A DNA stretch of 64,000 bases from Bacteroidota bacterium (GCA_020160935.1 JAIUPL010000019.1:1-64000), one strand, 5' to 3'; shown: positions 34,417 through 44,169, counted from the first letter of the stretch. The notes: generated from the sequence alone by a model not told the origin. Numbers and translations are program-made.

Positions 34417-35649
34417 CTATTTCTTCCCAATCCGGTACAACCTGCCCTGATCGGTAATCGCATACAAGGCGCCGTCTTTGCCCTGCGTGATATCCCGGAA
34501 GCGTTGTTGTTCTTCTGACAGCAAACGCTCCTCACCCACTACCTTGTCATTTTCGATGACCAGGCGAACGATGTGCATACCGCTCAGGCAGCCGATAAAA
34601 AGATTGTTTTTCCATTCCGGTATCAAATCGCCGCTGTAAAAGGTCATGCCGCTGGGCGATACGGATGGGTCCCAGTAATACACCGGCTGTTCCAAGCCTG
34701 CTTTTTGTTGCAGGGCGTCGCCCACTTTTTTGCCGCTGTATTCGATGCCGTAGGTGATGGTAGGCCAGCCGTAGTTTTTGCCGGCACGAACGTGGTTGAC
34801 TTCGTCGCCGCCGCGCGGGCCGAATTCGTTGGAATACAGTTCGCCCGTCACAGGGTGAAACGCCAGCCCCTGCACATTGCGGTGGCCGTAAGAGTACAAT
34901 TCAGGCCGGGCATCGGATTGTTTTTCAAAAGGATTGCCTGCAACAGGTTTGCCATCCGTAGTGATATGAATAACTTTCCCGAGGCTCGTCTGAAGGTCTT
35001 GCGCTTTCGGGCGCGTAACCAGGTCGGAGCGTTCGCCAGTGCTGATAAACAGGTTGCCGCTTTTATCGAACAGGATACGGCCGCCATAATGCAGGGTGCC
35101 GTTGTGAGCAGGTGTAGCGCGGTAAATGACTGCAGCGCCTTCGATAGCGGTTTCATCGGCCGACAGTTTTCCTTTGGCTACAGACGTGAGCGTTCCGCCA
35201 TCCACATTTTCAGAAAATACCCAGTACACCATGCGGTTTTGCTGGAAAGCCGGATCGATGGTAATACCAAGCAAGCCACCCTGTCCGCCCGGATTAACGG
35301 CAGGCAAACCTTTGATAGGCTGGCTGACCTCGCCCGTTAGTTTTACAATGCGCAAATTATCGCCTTCCCTTTCCGTAATCAGCAGCCTGCCATCCGGAAG
35401 GCTCGTAATGCCCCAGGGATATTGCAGGTCTTCAGTCAACACTTTAAATGTGTATGCTGTCTGTGTTTTAACGGCATTTGCCCTGGTTTGGCCCACAAAT
35501 GCGGGTTTATAATCGGAGTTGGGGGCTTTGGTTTCAACAGATGCAGTGGAAGATGTCGTGCTTCCGTTTGCCTTGCCGGCAGAGGTTTGTCCGCAAGAGG
35601 TAAACACGGCGATGCCGGAGGCGAACAGGAAAATTGCAATTTTTTTCAT
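34417..35649 (-). CDS. PQQ-dependent sugar dehydrogenase-like lipoprotein (Gdh/sorbosone type)
   Basis: This 410-residue exported beta-propeller has the lipobox AVFTSC (Cys about 19). Family motifs are YPWGITSLPDGRLLITEREG, NPGGQGGLLGITIDP, VYWVFSEN, HNGTLHYGGRILFD, YGHRNVQGLAFHPVTGELYSNEFGPRGGDEVN and the terminal PSGMTFYSGDLIPEWKNNLFIG. These are the glucose/sorbosone dehydrogenase PF07995 signatures. It should oxidise sugars in the periplasm with PQQ. The start at 35649 begins the signal peptide; the frame is open further upstream to 35736. Confidence 0.9.
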   Translation of the reverse strand: MKKIAIFLFASGIAVFTSCGQTSAGKANGSTTSSTASVETKAPNSDYKPAFVGQTRANAVKTQTAYTFKVLTEDLQYPWGITSLPDGRLLITEREGDNLRIVKLTGEVSQPIKGLPAVNPGGQGGLLGITIDPAFQQNRMVYWVFSENVDGGTLTSVAKGKLSADETAIEGAAVIYRATPAHNGTLHYGGRILFDKSGNLFISTGERSDLVTRPKAQDLQTSLGKVIHITTDGKPVAGNPFEKQSDARPELYSYGHRNVQGLAFHPVTGELYSNEFGPRGGDEVNHVRAGKNYGWPTITYGIEYSGKKVGDALQQKAGLEQPVYYWDPSVSPSGMTFYSGDLIPEWKNNLFIGCLSGMHIVRLVIENDKVVGEERLLSEEQQRFRDITQGKDGALYAITDQGRLYRIGKK

Positions 35650-35777
35650 AGTGTAAGTCGGGCTTTTGCCTTTTTTCAAGGCAAACAAACGACGAAGGGT
35701 TTGGTTTAGCAAACCTCCGCAGCGGAGGAAATACAAACCGGTAAACCAAATGCCTTTTGGAGCGTTCCATACGCCTC

Positions 35778-36485
35778 ATGGAAACAGGAAAAACGTATTT
35801 GCTCATTGGAGGCAGCCACGGTATTGGCCGGGCACTCGCACAAAAACTGATCGCCAGCGGGCACCGGGTCATCGTTTTGAGTCGCACGGCGGGCGATTTA
35901 CCGACGATACCACAAGTTAGTCACTACACCTACGATGTTTTGCAGGATACTTTTCCAAGTGAGGTATTGCCTCCTGCGCTGGACGGACTGGTGTATCTGC
36001 CCGGTAGCATCAACCTGCGCGGGTTTGCTTCCATCAAACCGGAACAATTTCGGGAAGAACTGGAAATCAACTGCATCGGCGCCGTTCGCTGTATTCAGGC
36101 AGCGCTCAAAGCGCTGAAACAAGGAGCAGGTAGCAGTATCGTATTGTTCAGCACTGTGGCCGTGGGCGTGGGCATGCCATTTCACAGCAGCATTGCAGCC
36201 GCTAAAGGCGCAGTGGAAGGGCTCACACGCGCGCTGGCAGCAGAACTGGCGCCAACGATTCGCGTCAACTGCATCGCGCCCTCCCTGACGGATACGCCGC
36301 TGGCTGAAAAACTCTTGAATACCGAAGAAAAGCGCGAAGCATCGGCTCAGCGGCACCCGCTCAAACGCGTGGGTTCGGCCGACGAACTGGCGGCGCTGGC
36401 GACTTTTTTGCTTTCTGAAGATGCCGCCTGGATCACCGGACAAATCCTGCACGCCGACGGCGGCATGAGTGCTCTGAAGTCATGA
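35778..36485 (+). CDS. Short-chain dehydrogenase/reductase
   Basis: The 235-residue SDR shows the glycine motif [13 protein letters not shown] (residues 7-19) and PGSINLRG in place of NAG. The catalytic Ser is in [29 protein letters not shown], where the usual Tyr-x-x-x-Lys reads HSSIAAAK. The catalytic Tyr therefore seems to be replaced, while the Lys is kept, so activity may be altered. The C-terminal [18 protein letters not shown] is typical. Its stop overlaps the DUF2256 start by ATGA. The start at 35778 was taken over 35757 because the domain begins there. Confidence 0.82.
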   Translation: METGKTYLLIGGSHGIGRALAQKLIASGHRVIVLSRTAGDLPTIPQVSHYTYDVLQDTFPSEVLPPALDGLVYLPGSINLRGFASIKPEQFREELEINCIGAVRCIQAALKALKQGAGSSIVLFSTVAVGVGMPFHSSIAAAKGAVEGLTRALAAELAPTIRVNCIAPSLTDTPLAEKLLNTEEKREASAQRHPLKRVGSADELAALATFLLSEDAAWITGQILHADGGMSALKS

Positions 36486-36640
36486 AAAACGTAAAAAAGC
36501 AACATTTACCCGAGAAGATATGCGTCACCTGCGGCCGTCCTTTCACCTGGCGGAAAAAGTGGGAACGCGTATGGGAATCGGTCAAATATTGCAGTGATCG
36601 TTGTCGAAAAGAAAAAAATACTGCTCATGCCAACTCGTAA
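36482..36640 (+). CDS. DUF2256 zinc-finger mini-protein
   Basis: This 52-residue protein has four cysteines in two pairs, C14-x2-C17 and C37-x3-C41, around the highly conserved [21 protein letters not shown] core of DUF2256. It is expected to bind one zinc ion. The start overlaps the SDR stop (ATGA) and its 3' end overlaps the next gene by 14 nt, so all three are translationally coupled. DUF2256 proteins are often found near photolyase/cryptochrome genes; none is seen here. Confidence 0.85.
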   Translation: MKNVKKQHLPEKICVTCGRPFTWRKKWERVWESVKYCSDRCRKEKNTAHANS

Positions 36641-36929
36641 AGTGGCCGACCTGAAATCGCTGTTGACGCCCGAAGACATCGACCGTGTCATTCAGATGGC
36701 CTGGGAAGACCGCACGCCCTTCGACGCCATTCGGACGCAATTCGGCCTGACGGAAGCCGAAGTCATTTCCCTGATGAAAGCCGAAATGCGGCTTCAGAAC
36801 TGGAAAAAATGGCGTGCACGGGTGCAGGGCCGCGCTACCAAGCACACGGCCCTGCGCGAGGAAGGCGTGCAACGATTCCGGAGCAGGATGCAAAAAGCGA
36901 TCACCTTGAATCGAATTTCGAAGCGATAG
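36627..36929 (+). CDS. TIGR03643-family protein
   Basis: This 100-residue protein has a helical core ([43 protein letters not shown], residues 12-55) that looks like a helix-turn-helix. A basic tail follows ([21 protein letters not shown]). This is the TIGR03643 family, function unknown, which tends to accompany DUF2256. The start at 36627 overlaps the DUF2256 frame. The gene ends 7 nt before the convergent beta-propeller gene. Confidence 0.82.
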   Translation: MPTRKVADLKSLLTPEDIDRVIQMAWEDRTPFDAIRTQFGLTEAEVISLMKAEMRLQNWKKWRARVQGRATKHTALREEGVQRFRSRMQKAITLNRISKR

Positions 36930-36936
36930 CCCTACC

Positions 36937-38244
36937 CTATTTCTCAAACTCCACGATATACTCGGAGCAGTATTTACCCAGATCGGAGTATTTAAAAAAC
37001 AGGCGGGCGCGCTGGCCCAGGCGCAAGGAAGTGCGCTTTTGAGCAATATCCTCGGGCGTATTCAGCGGTTGCAGCGAAGGATACCACATGACATGGCCGG
37101 GTTTGTCGACCAGCAATTGTGGCTGGGTCCAGTCCTGCGCGTTATTCCCTGCACCCAGATCGGCATGCGGGTTGAAAGAGATAAACATCTTGCTGCCTAC
37201 CCATGATTTGCCCGTCACATGCCCCATGAGCATCACCCAGCAATTCAAATATGTGTTCCAACTCACGGACGGCCCCCAATGAAAGCCGCCAGTGGGCGAG
37301 GAGGCCGGGCCTCCGCCGGCGTTCATCGGTATTTGCAAAGAAGCAACCGGCTTTCCGATGCCATCCCAGGGCGCGTTGAAACCCTTCCCGTCCCAGCGGC
37401 GGGCTTTTCCCTGCGGATTTTCCAGGTCGCGGAGGGCAATACGCGCTACGCTGATGCATTGGCCACTCCATTCGGTGGCCGGGTCGTATGTGGCAGCGTT
37501 GTATACGCCCGGATAGCCATATTCGCCGTAAAAAAGATAAAGGTAGTCGCCCACTGCCACCGCGGAAGGATCACCCACGCCCCCGGCAAAGGTTTTGGAC
37601 GTGTTGTGCGGTTTTAGGATCATGCGCGGTTGTTTGTCTTCCAAAAACAGCCCTTTATTTTCCCAATGCCAGCCGCCATCGGTCGATTTCATGATACCGA
37701 TGCGGCAAACGGCGGCAGGGGTGATGCGATCGGTCAGGCCAAGTGGCCAATCCTTGTCGATGTATCCCTCGCCGGTTTCGGGGTTGTAAGGCAGGGTTTC
37801 GGGGTAATTTTCATTGTGGTAAACGGCATACAACGTGCGGCCGCTGGCATCGCGGGCATCCTGATACACTGTTTCAAACCAGACAGCGCCGTGGAGGCCA
37901 GGTGTTCCCACAGGCGCATTTACAGGCAAGCCGGGCGCTGTGTATTGCTGTGCGGGGGTACTGAACACTTCATCGGCATGGCGCCCGCTGGCAAATTTCA
38001 GGTCGTGTGCAGCGCCCCATACCGGGTCTTCTCCGTATTTGCCAGGGAAAATCCGGAAGGTGTCGCCGATCCAGACCTCCGCCATATTGCAGTCTACGAA
38101 ATTGTTGAATCTAAAGGTGTCGGTTTGAATGAGTTTGAATTTCGGCGTTTTAAAACCTGCAATGCTGGAATGCGATGAAAGGGAATGGCAGCAGGTAAGG
38201 CAGGCTGTGCAAGCGATCAGGGGCAGCAGAATAAAGTGTTTCAT
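36937..38244 (-). CDS. Exported beta-propeller-like protein, possible glycoside hydrolase relative
   Basis: The 435-residue protein starts with a signal peptide and Cys-rich end (LPLIACTACLTCCHSL), probably a lipoprotein. The mature part shows repeated features of five-bladed propellers acting on glycans: GDPSAVAVGDYLYLFYGEYGYPG, GIMKSTDGGWHWENKG (an Asp-box-like turn), VSWNTYLNCWVMLMGHV and HVMWYPSLQPL. The closest general resemblance is to DUF4185 or GH43-like proteins, but I cannot assign an activity. Confidence 0.65.
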   Translation of the reverse strand: MKHFILLPLIACTACLTCCHSLSSHSSIAGFKTPKFKLIQTDTFRFNNFVDCNMAEVWIGDTFRIFPGKYGEDPVWGAAHDLKFASGRHADEVFSTPAQQYTAPGLPVNAPVGTPGLHGAVWFETVYQDARDASGRTLYAVYHNENYPETLPYNPETGEGYIDKDWPLGLTDRITPAAVCRIGIMKSTDGGWHWENKGLFLEDKQPRMILKPHNTSKTFAGGVGDPSAVAVGDYLYLFYGEYGYPGVYNAATYDPATEWSGQCISVARIALRDLENPQGKARRWDGKGFNAPWDGIGKPVASLQIPMNAGGGPASSPTGGFHWGPSVSWNTYLNCWVMLMGHVTGKSWVGSKMFISFNPHADLGAGNNAQDWTQPQLLVDKPGHVMWYPSLQPLNTPEDIAQKRTSLRLGQRARLFFKYSDLGKYCSEYIVEFEK

Positions 38245-38355
38245 GTGTATGGGAATGGTCTGGTAAAGTGTCAAATTGTGCATTTACACATGCAATAATA
38301 ACACACTTTCGAGACTGTCTCTTTCCCTGCTGCCCCTGCGTAATCCAGACAGGTT

Positions 38356-39969
38356 TTATTCCTGTACCAGTGTTTTTACAACCGCTTTTTGTGTGCCCGA
38401 TTCCAGTGTAACCAGGTAGATTTTACCGGAATGGATGGAGGAGATTTTACGGGTAACAATATTTTCCCCGACCACCAGGTTGCCGAGTTCTTCCCTGAGA
38501 ATCAGCGTGCCCTGCTCATCCGTAATAGTCAGCCGGTTTTTTGTCACGCGGTCGAGGGTAAATTTGATTCCAAAAACGCCATTGTTCGGATTGGGGAAAA
38601 CCATCATACGGAGGTGACCCAGACTTTGTTCATTTAATTCATGCACCGCAGAAGTCTTGTTTTTTACCACATACACCTTGTAAATCTGGCTGCTGGCAAC
38701 ACTTTCTGTACCCGTATTGATCCAGAAAATATTAGGCGCCGTGCTGGCAATACCACCATAAATGTAACCAGCCAGGGTGGTGTCTGTGGGGAATGCATCC
38801 AGTTGCATGACACCATTCGCATATGCAGGCAAGTTTTCAATTGGAATAAACTCAGAACTGGCGCCCAGCAATGCAGGCATTTCAACCGGCAATTTGTATT
38901 CCGCCATCACCCCTTCCGAGTTGCGCGTTACGCGGGCGATGGTTTTTACAAATGGCACATTGTTGTCCTGCACCAGCGTGCCCAGACTGTCGTAAAACTG
39001 GGCAATACCTCCAAAAAAGACCGTGTGCATCTCATTGGCCTCCGCTGAATACAAAGGAAGAAAAGCGCAATGGTAGTGGTTGTAATACTGTGAAAATGAG
39101 TCATTTACAACATAACCGCCGCTGACGATATTTACGCAGTTGAGGTATGGCAAATCCACTGTTTTTTGAAATACCCCCGAAAATGCAGTGATACCCTCTT
39201 GCCCGTCGGGCATGATTTGGGGCGCCACGTTGTAGTCGCGCCGATGCAATTGTTCGGTATCGGTAATGGCCGGAAGGTGAACAATAGACAAAGTTGTACC
39301 ATCATCCGCAATGCTGAATTTTCTAATCTGATCGGTGTATTCCTGCACAAATCCGGGACCATGGGCTGGGCCCATCGGATTATAACGGCCCATAAATCGT
39401 TGTCCGCCCACCAGATAGTACGTGTCGTTTATTTTGGATAAGTGTCCGCCCGTAACGGCAAATTGCGGATCCGTAATTTGCCTGAAATGGCCTGTCAGTG
39501 CGGTACCTTGAATTACGGCATTGATCACCTCCGGCACGTGTATGGCGGTCATTTTATCATACGTAACATGATCGCCTGCCGTAGCGCTGTAGCCATACCC
39601 TCCCACCACATACAGGTATTCACCATTCTGAATAAACTCCATGTTGGTTGAACTCAGTTGCTCGCGGATGGTGGCAGGTAATGTTGACAGCGGCGCTGAC
39701 CATTTTTGATGGTTGACGGGGTCGATTAAAAGGATTTGATTATTGTGTCCGGCAATATCGAAAGTTGCAAAAGGTTGGCGCCGATGCAGCCCGTCGAGCC
39801 GCCCGCCCAGTACCAGCCATTTGCCCTGGTGCTGACCAAAAGCATAGGCTTGCAACCCGCCAACGCCGGGTATTTCAAGTGGTTCGAGGTAAATTTGAAA
39901 GGGCGCATTTTGAGCAGACAATTGCCAGGAAAGGCTGGCAAAGAGCAGAAATAAAGAAAAAAATTTCAT
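38356..39969 (-). CDS. Exported kelch/beta-propeller protein with T9SS sorting domain
   Basis: This 537-residue protein has a signal peptide (KFFSLFLLFASLSWQLSAQ). A propeller-like region with repeated G-YLYVVGGYGY, YYLVGGQRFMGRYNP and TLAGYIYGGIAS blades follows. A C-terminal type A sorting domain (about 460-537: MMVFPNPNNGVFGIKFTLDR...LTITDEQGTLILREELGN...KTLVQE) shows that it is secreted by the T9SS and fixed to the cell surface or released. The function of the propeller is unknown. The start at 39969 begins the signal peptide. Confidence 0.85.
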   Translation of the reverse strand: MKFFSLFLLFASLSWQLSAQNAPFQIYLEPLEIPGVGGLQAYAFGQHQGKWLVLGGRLDGLHRRQPFATFDIAGHNNQILLIDPVNHQKWSAPLSTLPATIREQLSSTNMEFIQNGEYLYVVGGYGYSATAGDHVTYDKMTAIHVPEVINAVIQGTALTGHFRQITDPQFAVTGGHLSKINDTYYLVGGQRFMGRYNPMGPAHGPGFVQEYTDQIRKFSIADDGTTLSIVHLPAITDTEQLHRRDYNVAPQIMPDGQEGITAFSGVFQKTVDLPYLNCVNIVSGGYVVNDSFSQYYNHYHCAFLPLYSAEANEMHTVFFGGIAQFYDSLGTLVQDNNVPFVKTIARVTRNSEGVMAEYKLPVEMPALLGASSEFIPIENLPAYANGVMQLDAFPTDTTLAGYIYGGIASTAPNIFWINTGTESVASSQIYKVYVVKNKTSAVHELNEQSLGHLRMMVFPNPNNGVFGIKFTLDRVTKNRLTITDEQGTLILREELGNLVVGENIVTRKISSIHSGKIYLVTLESGTQKAVVKTLVQE

Positions 39970-40076
39970 AGAGAACCGGAGGCATCTGTTATTGCCTCCA
40001 GCCACAAAATTCCGTCCGGAATCTATTTACCAACGGTGACTTTTATCACTGAATGAAGCAAAATTGTACGCAATTT

Positions 40077-41720
40077 TTAATGATACATCCGCATCAATTG
40101 AAACAGCATTTGTACAAATACAATTTTTCCGATCAATAAAAGCGGATACACCAGCGCGTAGCCGTAAGTGGGGATTTTGTTTCCTGCCTGGTCGTTCGCA
40201 AAATCCAGGTTGGCCGGGTGGTGGCTGATCATGCCCGTCAGCAGGGCATACGGGATATGCAGGAGTTTGTAGCCTGCCCACAAGATCAGTACACTGCCGA
40301 CGAGCGCTACAATGGCGGAAGACAGAAACATCAAGGGGCCAACCGGGCTGAGCATGGTCGACAAAAATGCCGAGCCAGAATTGATACCGATGGCTGCCAG
40401 CATCAAAATCAACCCGATTTGTCGCAAGGTCAGGTTGGCAGAGTACGGCAAGGTCCAGAGAATGGGCCCCGAACGGCGGATGTAAGAAAGCGCCAGACCG
40501 GCTACCAGTGGTCCGCCGGCAAAACCCAGGCTGAAAATGATGCCGCCCGGCAAAGCCATTTTGATAGACCCGATCAGAATGCCCAGGCCCATTCCCAGGC
40601 CGAAAGAAAGCAGGTCGATATGGCTGAGGTGTTCGTAGGAATCGCCGAATATTTTTTCCAGGTCTTTCATGTCTTCTTCCCGTGCCAGCACCCGGATGCG
40701 GTCGCCGAGTTCGAGTACAGTATCTGCGCCCACGATCATGTCGGTGTCGCCGTGGCGGATACGGGTAAGCACCACCGGATAGGATTCTGCGAGGTTGAGG
40801 TTGGCGATGGTTTTGCCCGCTACCCGGGGGTTCGAGACAAACATGCGCCGCATGGAAAATATGGTGTGGTGGTCGGTCAGGTTTTCTTCGGCTTCTTCCC
40901 CCAGAAAAGCGCACACCCGCTTCACCTCCTCGGAATGGCCGGTGATCGCCACCAGGTCGCCCGCTTGAAAAACCGTTTCCCAGTGGCAAAGCGAATAAGT
41001 TTCACCATGCTGCATGCGCCCGAAAACTACCTGCCAATGCTGCTCTTTTTTCAATTCTCTCAAGGTGATTCCCGTAGCGGCTGCATGGGTAACCCGGCAG
41101 GTTTGGTGGATGATGGGCTGCCCCGTGGGAAACTCCTGGCTCAATGCGGTCGCTTCGGCTGCGTAGTCGACGTGCATCAGGCGCCGCATCAGTGCCACGG
41201 CAATCATGAGCCCCAGCACCCCCATCGGATAGGAAATAGAATAACCGACCACGGCATTGTTCGACATCACGTTGCTGGAGGACGCATCCGGAGCGGCCTG
41301 AATGGCATCCAGCAATCCGGCCAGGGCGGGCGTATTGGTGGTAATTCCCGCCAGCATACCTGCAGCCGCCGAGGCATCGAATCCAAATGCGAACGACAAT
41401 GTGCCAATAAGGACAGACAGCAAACTCAGCACCATCACGGCCAGCAGCAAATTGGATGCGCCACGGTCTTTGAAAGAGCGGAAAAATGCAGGACCCGAAC
41501 TCAATCCGATGCTATACACAAAAATGGCCAGTCCCAGCAGTTTTATCTCATCCGGAATGTGCAAACCCGGATTGACGGCGCCAATAGCAAGCCCCACAAA
41601 CAGGATGGCTGCCACACCCAGGCTATTGCCGCGCCATTTGAAGTTGCCGATGAATGAGCCGATGGCGGCAGCCAGAAACAAATAGAGGAGCGCTTCTTCA
41701 GTAGTGGGAACGTGTTGCAT
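40077..41720 (-). CDS. AspT/YidE-type membrane transporter with two TrkA-C domains
   Basis: This 547-residue protein has two membrane halves of about five segments each (residues 10-170 and 370-547), separated by two TrkA-C (RCK-C) regulatory domains (about 195-275 and 285-360, PRVAGKTIANLNLAESYPVVLTRIRHG). The halves share the AspT_YidE_YbjL duplication pattern (GLSSGPAFF/GINSGSAF; MLAGITTNTPALAGLL/LTGMISHHPANLDF). Members exchange aspartate/alanine or related dicarboxylates. The start at 41720 is supported by a perfect TAAGTTTG box inside the longer frame (41748-41755). Confidence 0.85.
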   Translation of the reverse strand: MQHVPTTEEALLYLFLAAAIGSFIGNFKWRGNSLGVAAILFVGLAIGAVNPGLHIPDEIKLLGLAIFVYSIGLSSGPAFFRSFKDRGASNLLLAVMVLSLLSVLIGTLSFAFGFDASAAAGMLAGITTNTPALAGLLDAIQAAPDASSSNVMSNNAVVGYSISYPMGVLGLMIAVALMRRLMHVDYAAEATALSQEFPTGQPIIHQTCRVTHAAATGITLRELKKEQHWQVVFGRMQHGETYSLCHWETVFQAGDLVAITGHSEEVKRVCAFLGEEAEENLTDHHTIFSMRRMFVSNPRVAGKTIANLNLAESYPVVLTRIRHGDTDMIVGADTVLELGDRIRVLAREEDMKDLEKIFGDSYEHLSHIDLLSFGLGMGLGILIGSIKMALPGGIIFSLGFAGGPLVAGLALSYIRRSGPILWTLPYSANLTLRQIGLILMLAAIGINSGSAFLSTMLSPVGPLMFLSSAIVALVGSVLILWAGYKLLHIPYALLTGMISHHPANLDFANDQAGNKIPTYGYALVYPLLLIGKIVFVQMLFQLMRMYH

Positions 41721-41747
41721 GACGGCTGTGAAGTTTGATTCGTGGCC

Positions 41748-41755
41748 CAAACTTA
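41748..41755 (-). promoter_or_regulatory. Bacteroidota -7 box (TAAGTTTG) of the transporter gene
   Basis: Exact TAnnTTTG on the minus strand, 28 nt before the start at 41720. It lies within a longer alternative reading and so argues against the upstream start. Confidence 0.6.
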
Positions 41756-41850
41756 CTGGTTTGACAAACAGTATCTGCAAGAAAAAGGTATGATTTACTG
41801 TCGTATTTACAGTGATAAAGAACGGCCCAAAAAAATCAAACAAATGGTCA

Positions 41851-41858
41851 TAACTTTG
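41851..41858 (+). promoter_or_regulatory. Bacteroidota -7 box (TAACTTTG) of the lipoprotein/M64 operon
   Basis: Exact TAnnTTTG followed by C, 21 nt before the ATG at 41879. With the divergent box at 41748-41755 it marks a two-way promoter region. Confidence 0.6.
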
Positions 41859-41878
41859 CATGTAAGCACCATTTGAAT

Positions 41879-42418
41879 ATGATTATACCGGCCCGAACGG
41901 TTCGTTCCATCGTCTCTGTACTTTTTCCCGTCGTGCTGATGCTGTCATATGCTTGCCATGCCGGGAAAAAAAGCGTAGCATCATCTGTCCCTTCTCCGGT
42001 ACAAACAGTGATGCTCCATTCCGACACTTCTCAGGCCAGCATCAAACTATTCGTATTCGAATTATTAAAAGACTCTACCACCGCAACCGGTGAACGCTGT
42101 ACCCTGCTTAGCACGCAAATAGCCGCAGGCCGTCTGAAAACGCCGCTGGGCACCCCCGGTTTTGTCCAGCCCGGTGACCTGATCTGCCATTTCTACAACC
42201 ATCGGGGGCAATTGTTGCAAACCTGGATTCAGGAAGACCCGCTTACAACACCGGTAGAGGCATTTGAGGAAAATGGCAATATGAGCCGACATATTCTATC
42301 CAAAACCCGGGCAGAACTGATGCTTCGGGTTCAATACAGTACTGATTTACACCAACTGCTCATTGGCAAAGTAATGCCCGACAAATCTGTAGTTACCCTT
42401 TTAGATTTAACTTTATGA
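41879..42418 (+). CDS. Lipoprotein coupled to the M64 peptidase gene
   Basis: This 179-residue lipoprotein (lipobox VLMLSYAC) has no recognised domain. The mature part is mixed alpha/beta with TVMLHSDTSQASIKLFVFELLKDS and a C-terminal MPDKSVVTLLDLTL. It is ATGA-coupled to the M64 peptidase gene (overlap 42415-42418), which suggests a partner or inhibitor role for that protease; this is inference. A TTG codon two positions upstream could also serve as start, but the ATG at 41879 is preferred. Confidence 0.7.
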   Translation: MIIPARTVRSIVSVLFPVVLMLSYACHAGKKSVASSVPSPVQTVMLHSDTSQASIKLFVFELLKDSTTATGERCTLLSTQIAAGRLKTPLGTPGFVQPGDLICHFYNHRGQLLQTWIQEDPLTTPVEAFEENGNMSRHILSKTRAELMLRVQYSTDLHQLLIGKVMPDKSVVTLLDLTL

Positions 42419-44064
42419 AACAGTCTTTACTGCTCGTTGCATTTTTTGTTTTACTCGCCTCCGGGGTTTATTCCCAGACTTTTCCCGTGGAAAATATCCT
42501 TGTCAACGGCCTCAAAAGCAAACGCATCAACCTGGTTTACCTGAGCGACGGCTATCAAAGTTCCCAGTTGGACAACTTTGTCAGCCAGGCCACTACGGTA
42601 AATGCCAGCCTTTTCGTGCAGTCTCCCTTTCTGGAGTACAAGAATTTTTTCAATGCCTACGCCATCAAGGTGCCCTCCACGCAGAGCGGCGCCAAACATC
42701 CTGGTACGGCCTCCGATGTAGCGGAACCTGCATCGCCGGTGATGAACCCAACCAACTACTTTAGTTCGAGTTTCGACGTGGGCAGTATCCATCGCCTGCT
42801 GGTACCCGCCAGCACAGGGCAGGTGGCCTCGGTTGCTTTTAGCAATGTGCCGGAATACGACCAGTTACTGGTTTTGGTAAATGATGCGGAATACGGCGGC
42901 TCAGGCGGATTTGTAGCCACCAGTTCGATTCATTCCAGCGCCAACGAAATCATGTACCACGAAATGGGGCATTCATTCGCCAGCCTGGGCGACGAATACT
43001 GGTTCAATTGTGCCGAACGAAAAAACCGCACTGCCAACAATGACCCCATGACCAATATCTGGAAAAACTGGCTCAGTACCAACGGCGTCGGTATTTATGC
43101 GATGGGTGGATCCGGCGCGGCGGCCAACTGTTATCGCCCCCATCAGGGCTGTAAAATGCAGTACCTGGGTTTGCCGTTTTGTTCGGTATGCAAAGAAGCA
43201 TTTATCGACAAGGTTTACCAACTTGTTTCCCCGATCGATGATTTTTCACCTTCCAGCAACAGTGTCGTTTTTTCCGGACCCAGCATGGATTTTGGGCTGA
43301 CGCTGATACTGCCCAATCCCAATACGTTGCAGGTGGAATGGGTACTGAATGGCACGGTCATCGCTTCTTCAGTCGCATCTATTGCCCTTACAGAAGATCA
43401 ATTGCAGGTGGGTAACAATACCCTGCAAGCACTTGTAACCGATGCGACATTGCTCTCCAGGGCGTACTGGCCCGGCACTTCCGGATATTTGCACTCGGTA
43501 ACCTGGACCATCGAATCGGCCCTGCCCGTCGAATTGCTTGATTTCCAGGCAAAACTGGTAAACGATCAGGCAGTGCTGGACTGGAAAACGGCGACCGAAA
43601 AAGCATCGGCGTATTTTGAGGTTCAAAAAAGCAGCAATGGGCTGGATTTCAAACCCCTGGCGCGGCTGGATGCTGCCGGCAACTCCAGCAGCGAGCGTCT
43701 TTATCGGCTCATCGATCCTTCTCCGGAGCAAGGCGCCACTTACTATCGTTTGAAACAGGTGGATTTGAACGGCGACTATGAACTCAGTCCGGTTCGTACC
43801 GTTCATCGCATTGATAAAATCAGGTATGAAATTTTCCCCAACCCGGCCGATGAGGTGTTGCAGGTACGGTTGCAAACGCAAAACAGCGACGCCTTTGTGC
43901 TGCGAATCCTGGACATGCAAGGTCGAATGGTTTTTGAGCAATCTTACGAGCCCGATGAAACCCTTTCTGTTGAAATACCCATTCAAGCATTGGCGCCAGG
44001 GCATTATAATTTGCACATACAGGCAGGTGTAAACCAGATCACAAAGTCGTTTGAGAAGATATAA
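42415..44064 (+). CDS. M64-family metallopeptidase with T9SS sorting domain
   Basis: This 549-residue secreted protein has a signal peptide (LLVAFFVLLASGVYSQ) and an M64 (IgA-peptidase-like) domain of about residues 25-290. The zinc site is HEMGHSFASLGDEYW (H182, E183, H186, D193). A beta-sandwich-like region (290-370) and an LPVELLDFQAKLVNDQAVLDWKTATE segment (fibronectin-like, frequent before sorting domains) follow. It ends in a type A sorting domain (YEIFPNPADEVLQVRLQTQ). It is exported by the T9SS and cleaves proteins outside the cell. Confidence 0.9.
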   Translation: MKQSLLLVAFFVLLASGVYSQTFPVENILVNGLKSKRINLVYLSDGYQSSQLDNFVSQATTVNASLFVQSPFLEYKNFFNAYAIKVPSTQSGAKHPGTASDVAEPASPVMNPTNYFSSSFDVGSIHRLLVPASTGQVASVAFSNVPEYDQLLVLVNDAEYGGSGGFVATSSIHSSANEIMYHEMGHSFASLGDEYWFNCAERKNRTANNDPMTNIWKNWLSTNGVGIYAMGGSGAAANCYRPHQGCKMQYLGLPFCSVCKEAFIDKVYQLVSPIDDFSPSSNSVVFSGPSMDFGLTLILPNPNTLQVEWVLNGTVIASSVASIALTEDQLQVGNNTLQALVTDATLLSRAYWPGTSGYLHSVTWTIESALPVELLDFQAKLVNDQAVLDWKTATEKASAYFEVQKSSNGLDFKPLARLDAAGNSSSERLYRLIDPSPEQGATYYRLKQVDLNGDYELSPVRTVHRIDKIRYEIFPNPADEVLQVRLQTQNSDAFVLRILDMQGRMVFEQSYEPDETLSVEIPIQALAPGHYNLHIQAGVNQITKSFEKI

Positions 44065-44153
44065 ATGAATACCCGGATGGCATCGAATCGATTGATACCC
44101 AATCGGCATGAATCGTTGCGAAAATAACATTGTTCACGATCTGACGGACTTGT

Positions 44154-44161
44154 TAGATTTG
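44154..44161 (+). promoter_or_regulatory. Bacteroidota -7 box (TAGATTTG) of the triple-GNAT gene
   Basis: Exact TAnnTTTG followed by C, only 9 nt before the ATG at 44170. The message is probably leaderless. Confidence 0.55.
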
Positions 44162-44169
44162 CCCTCCTT

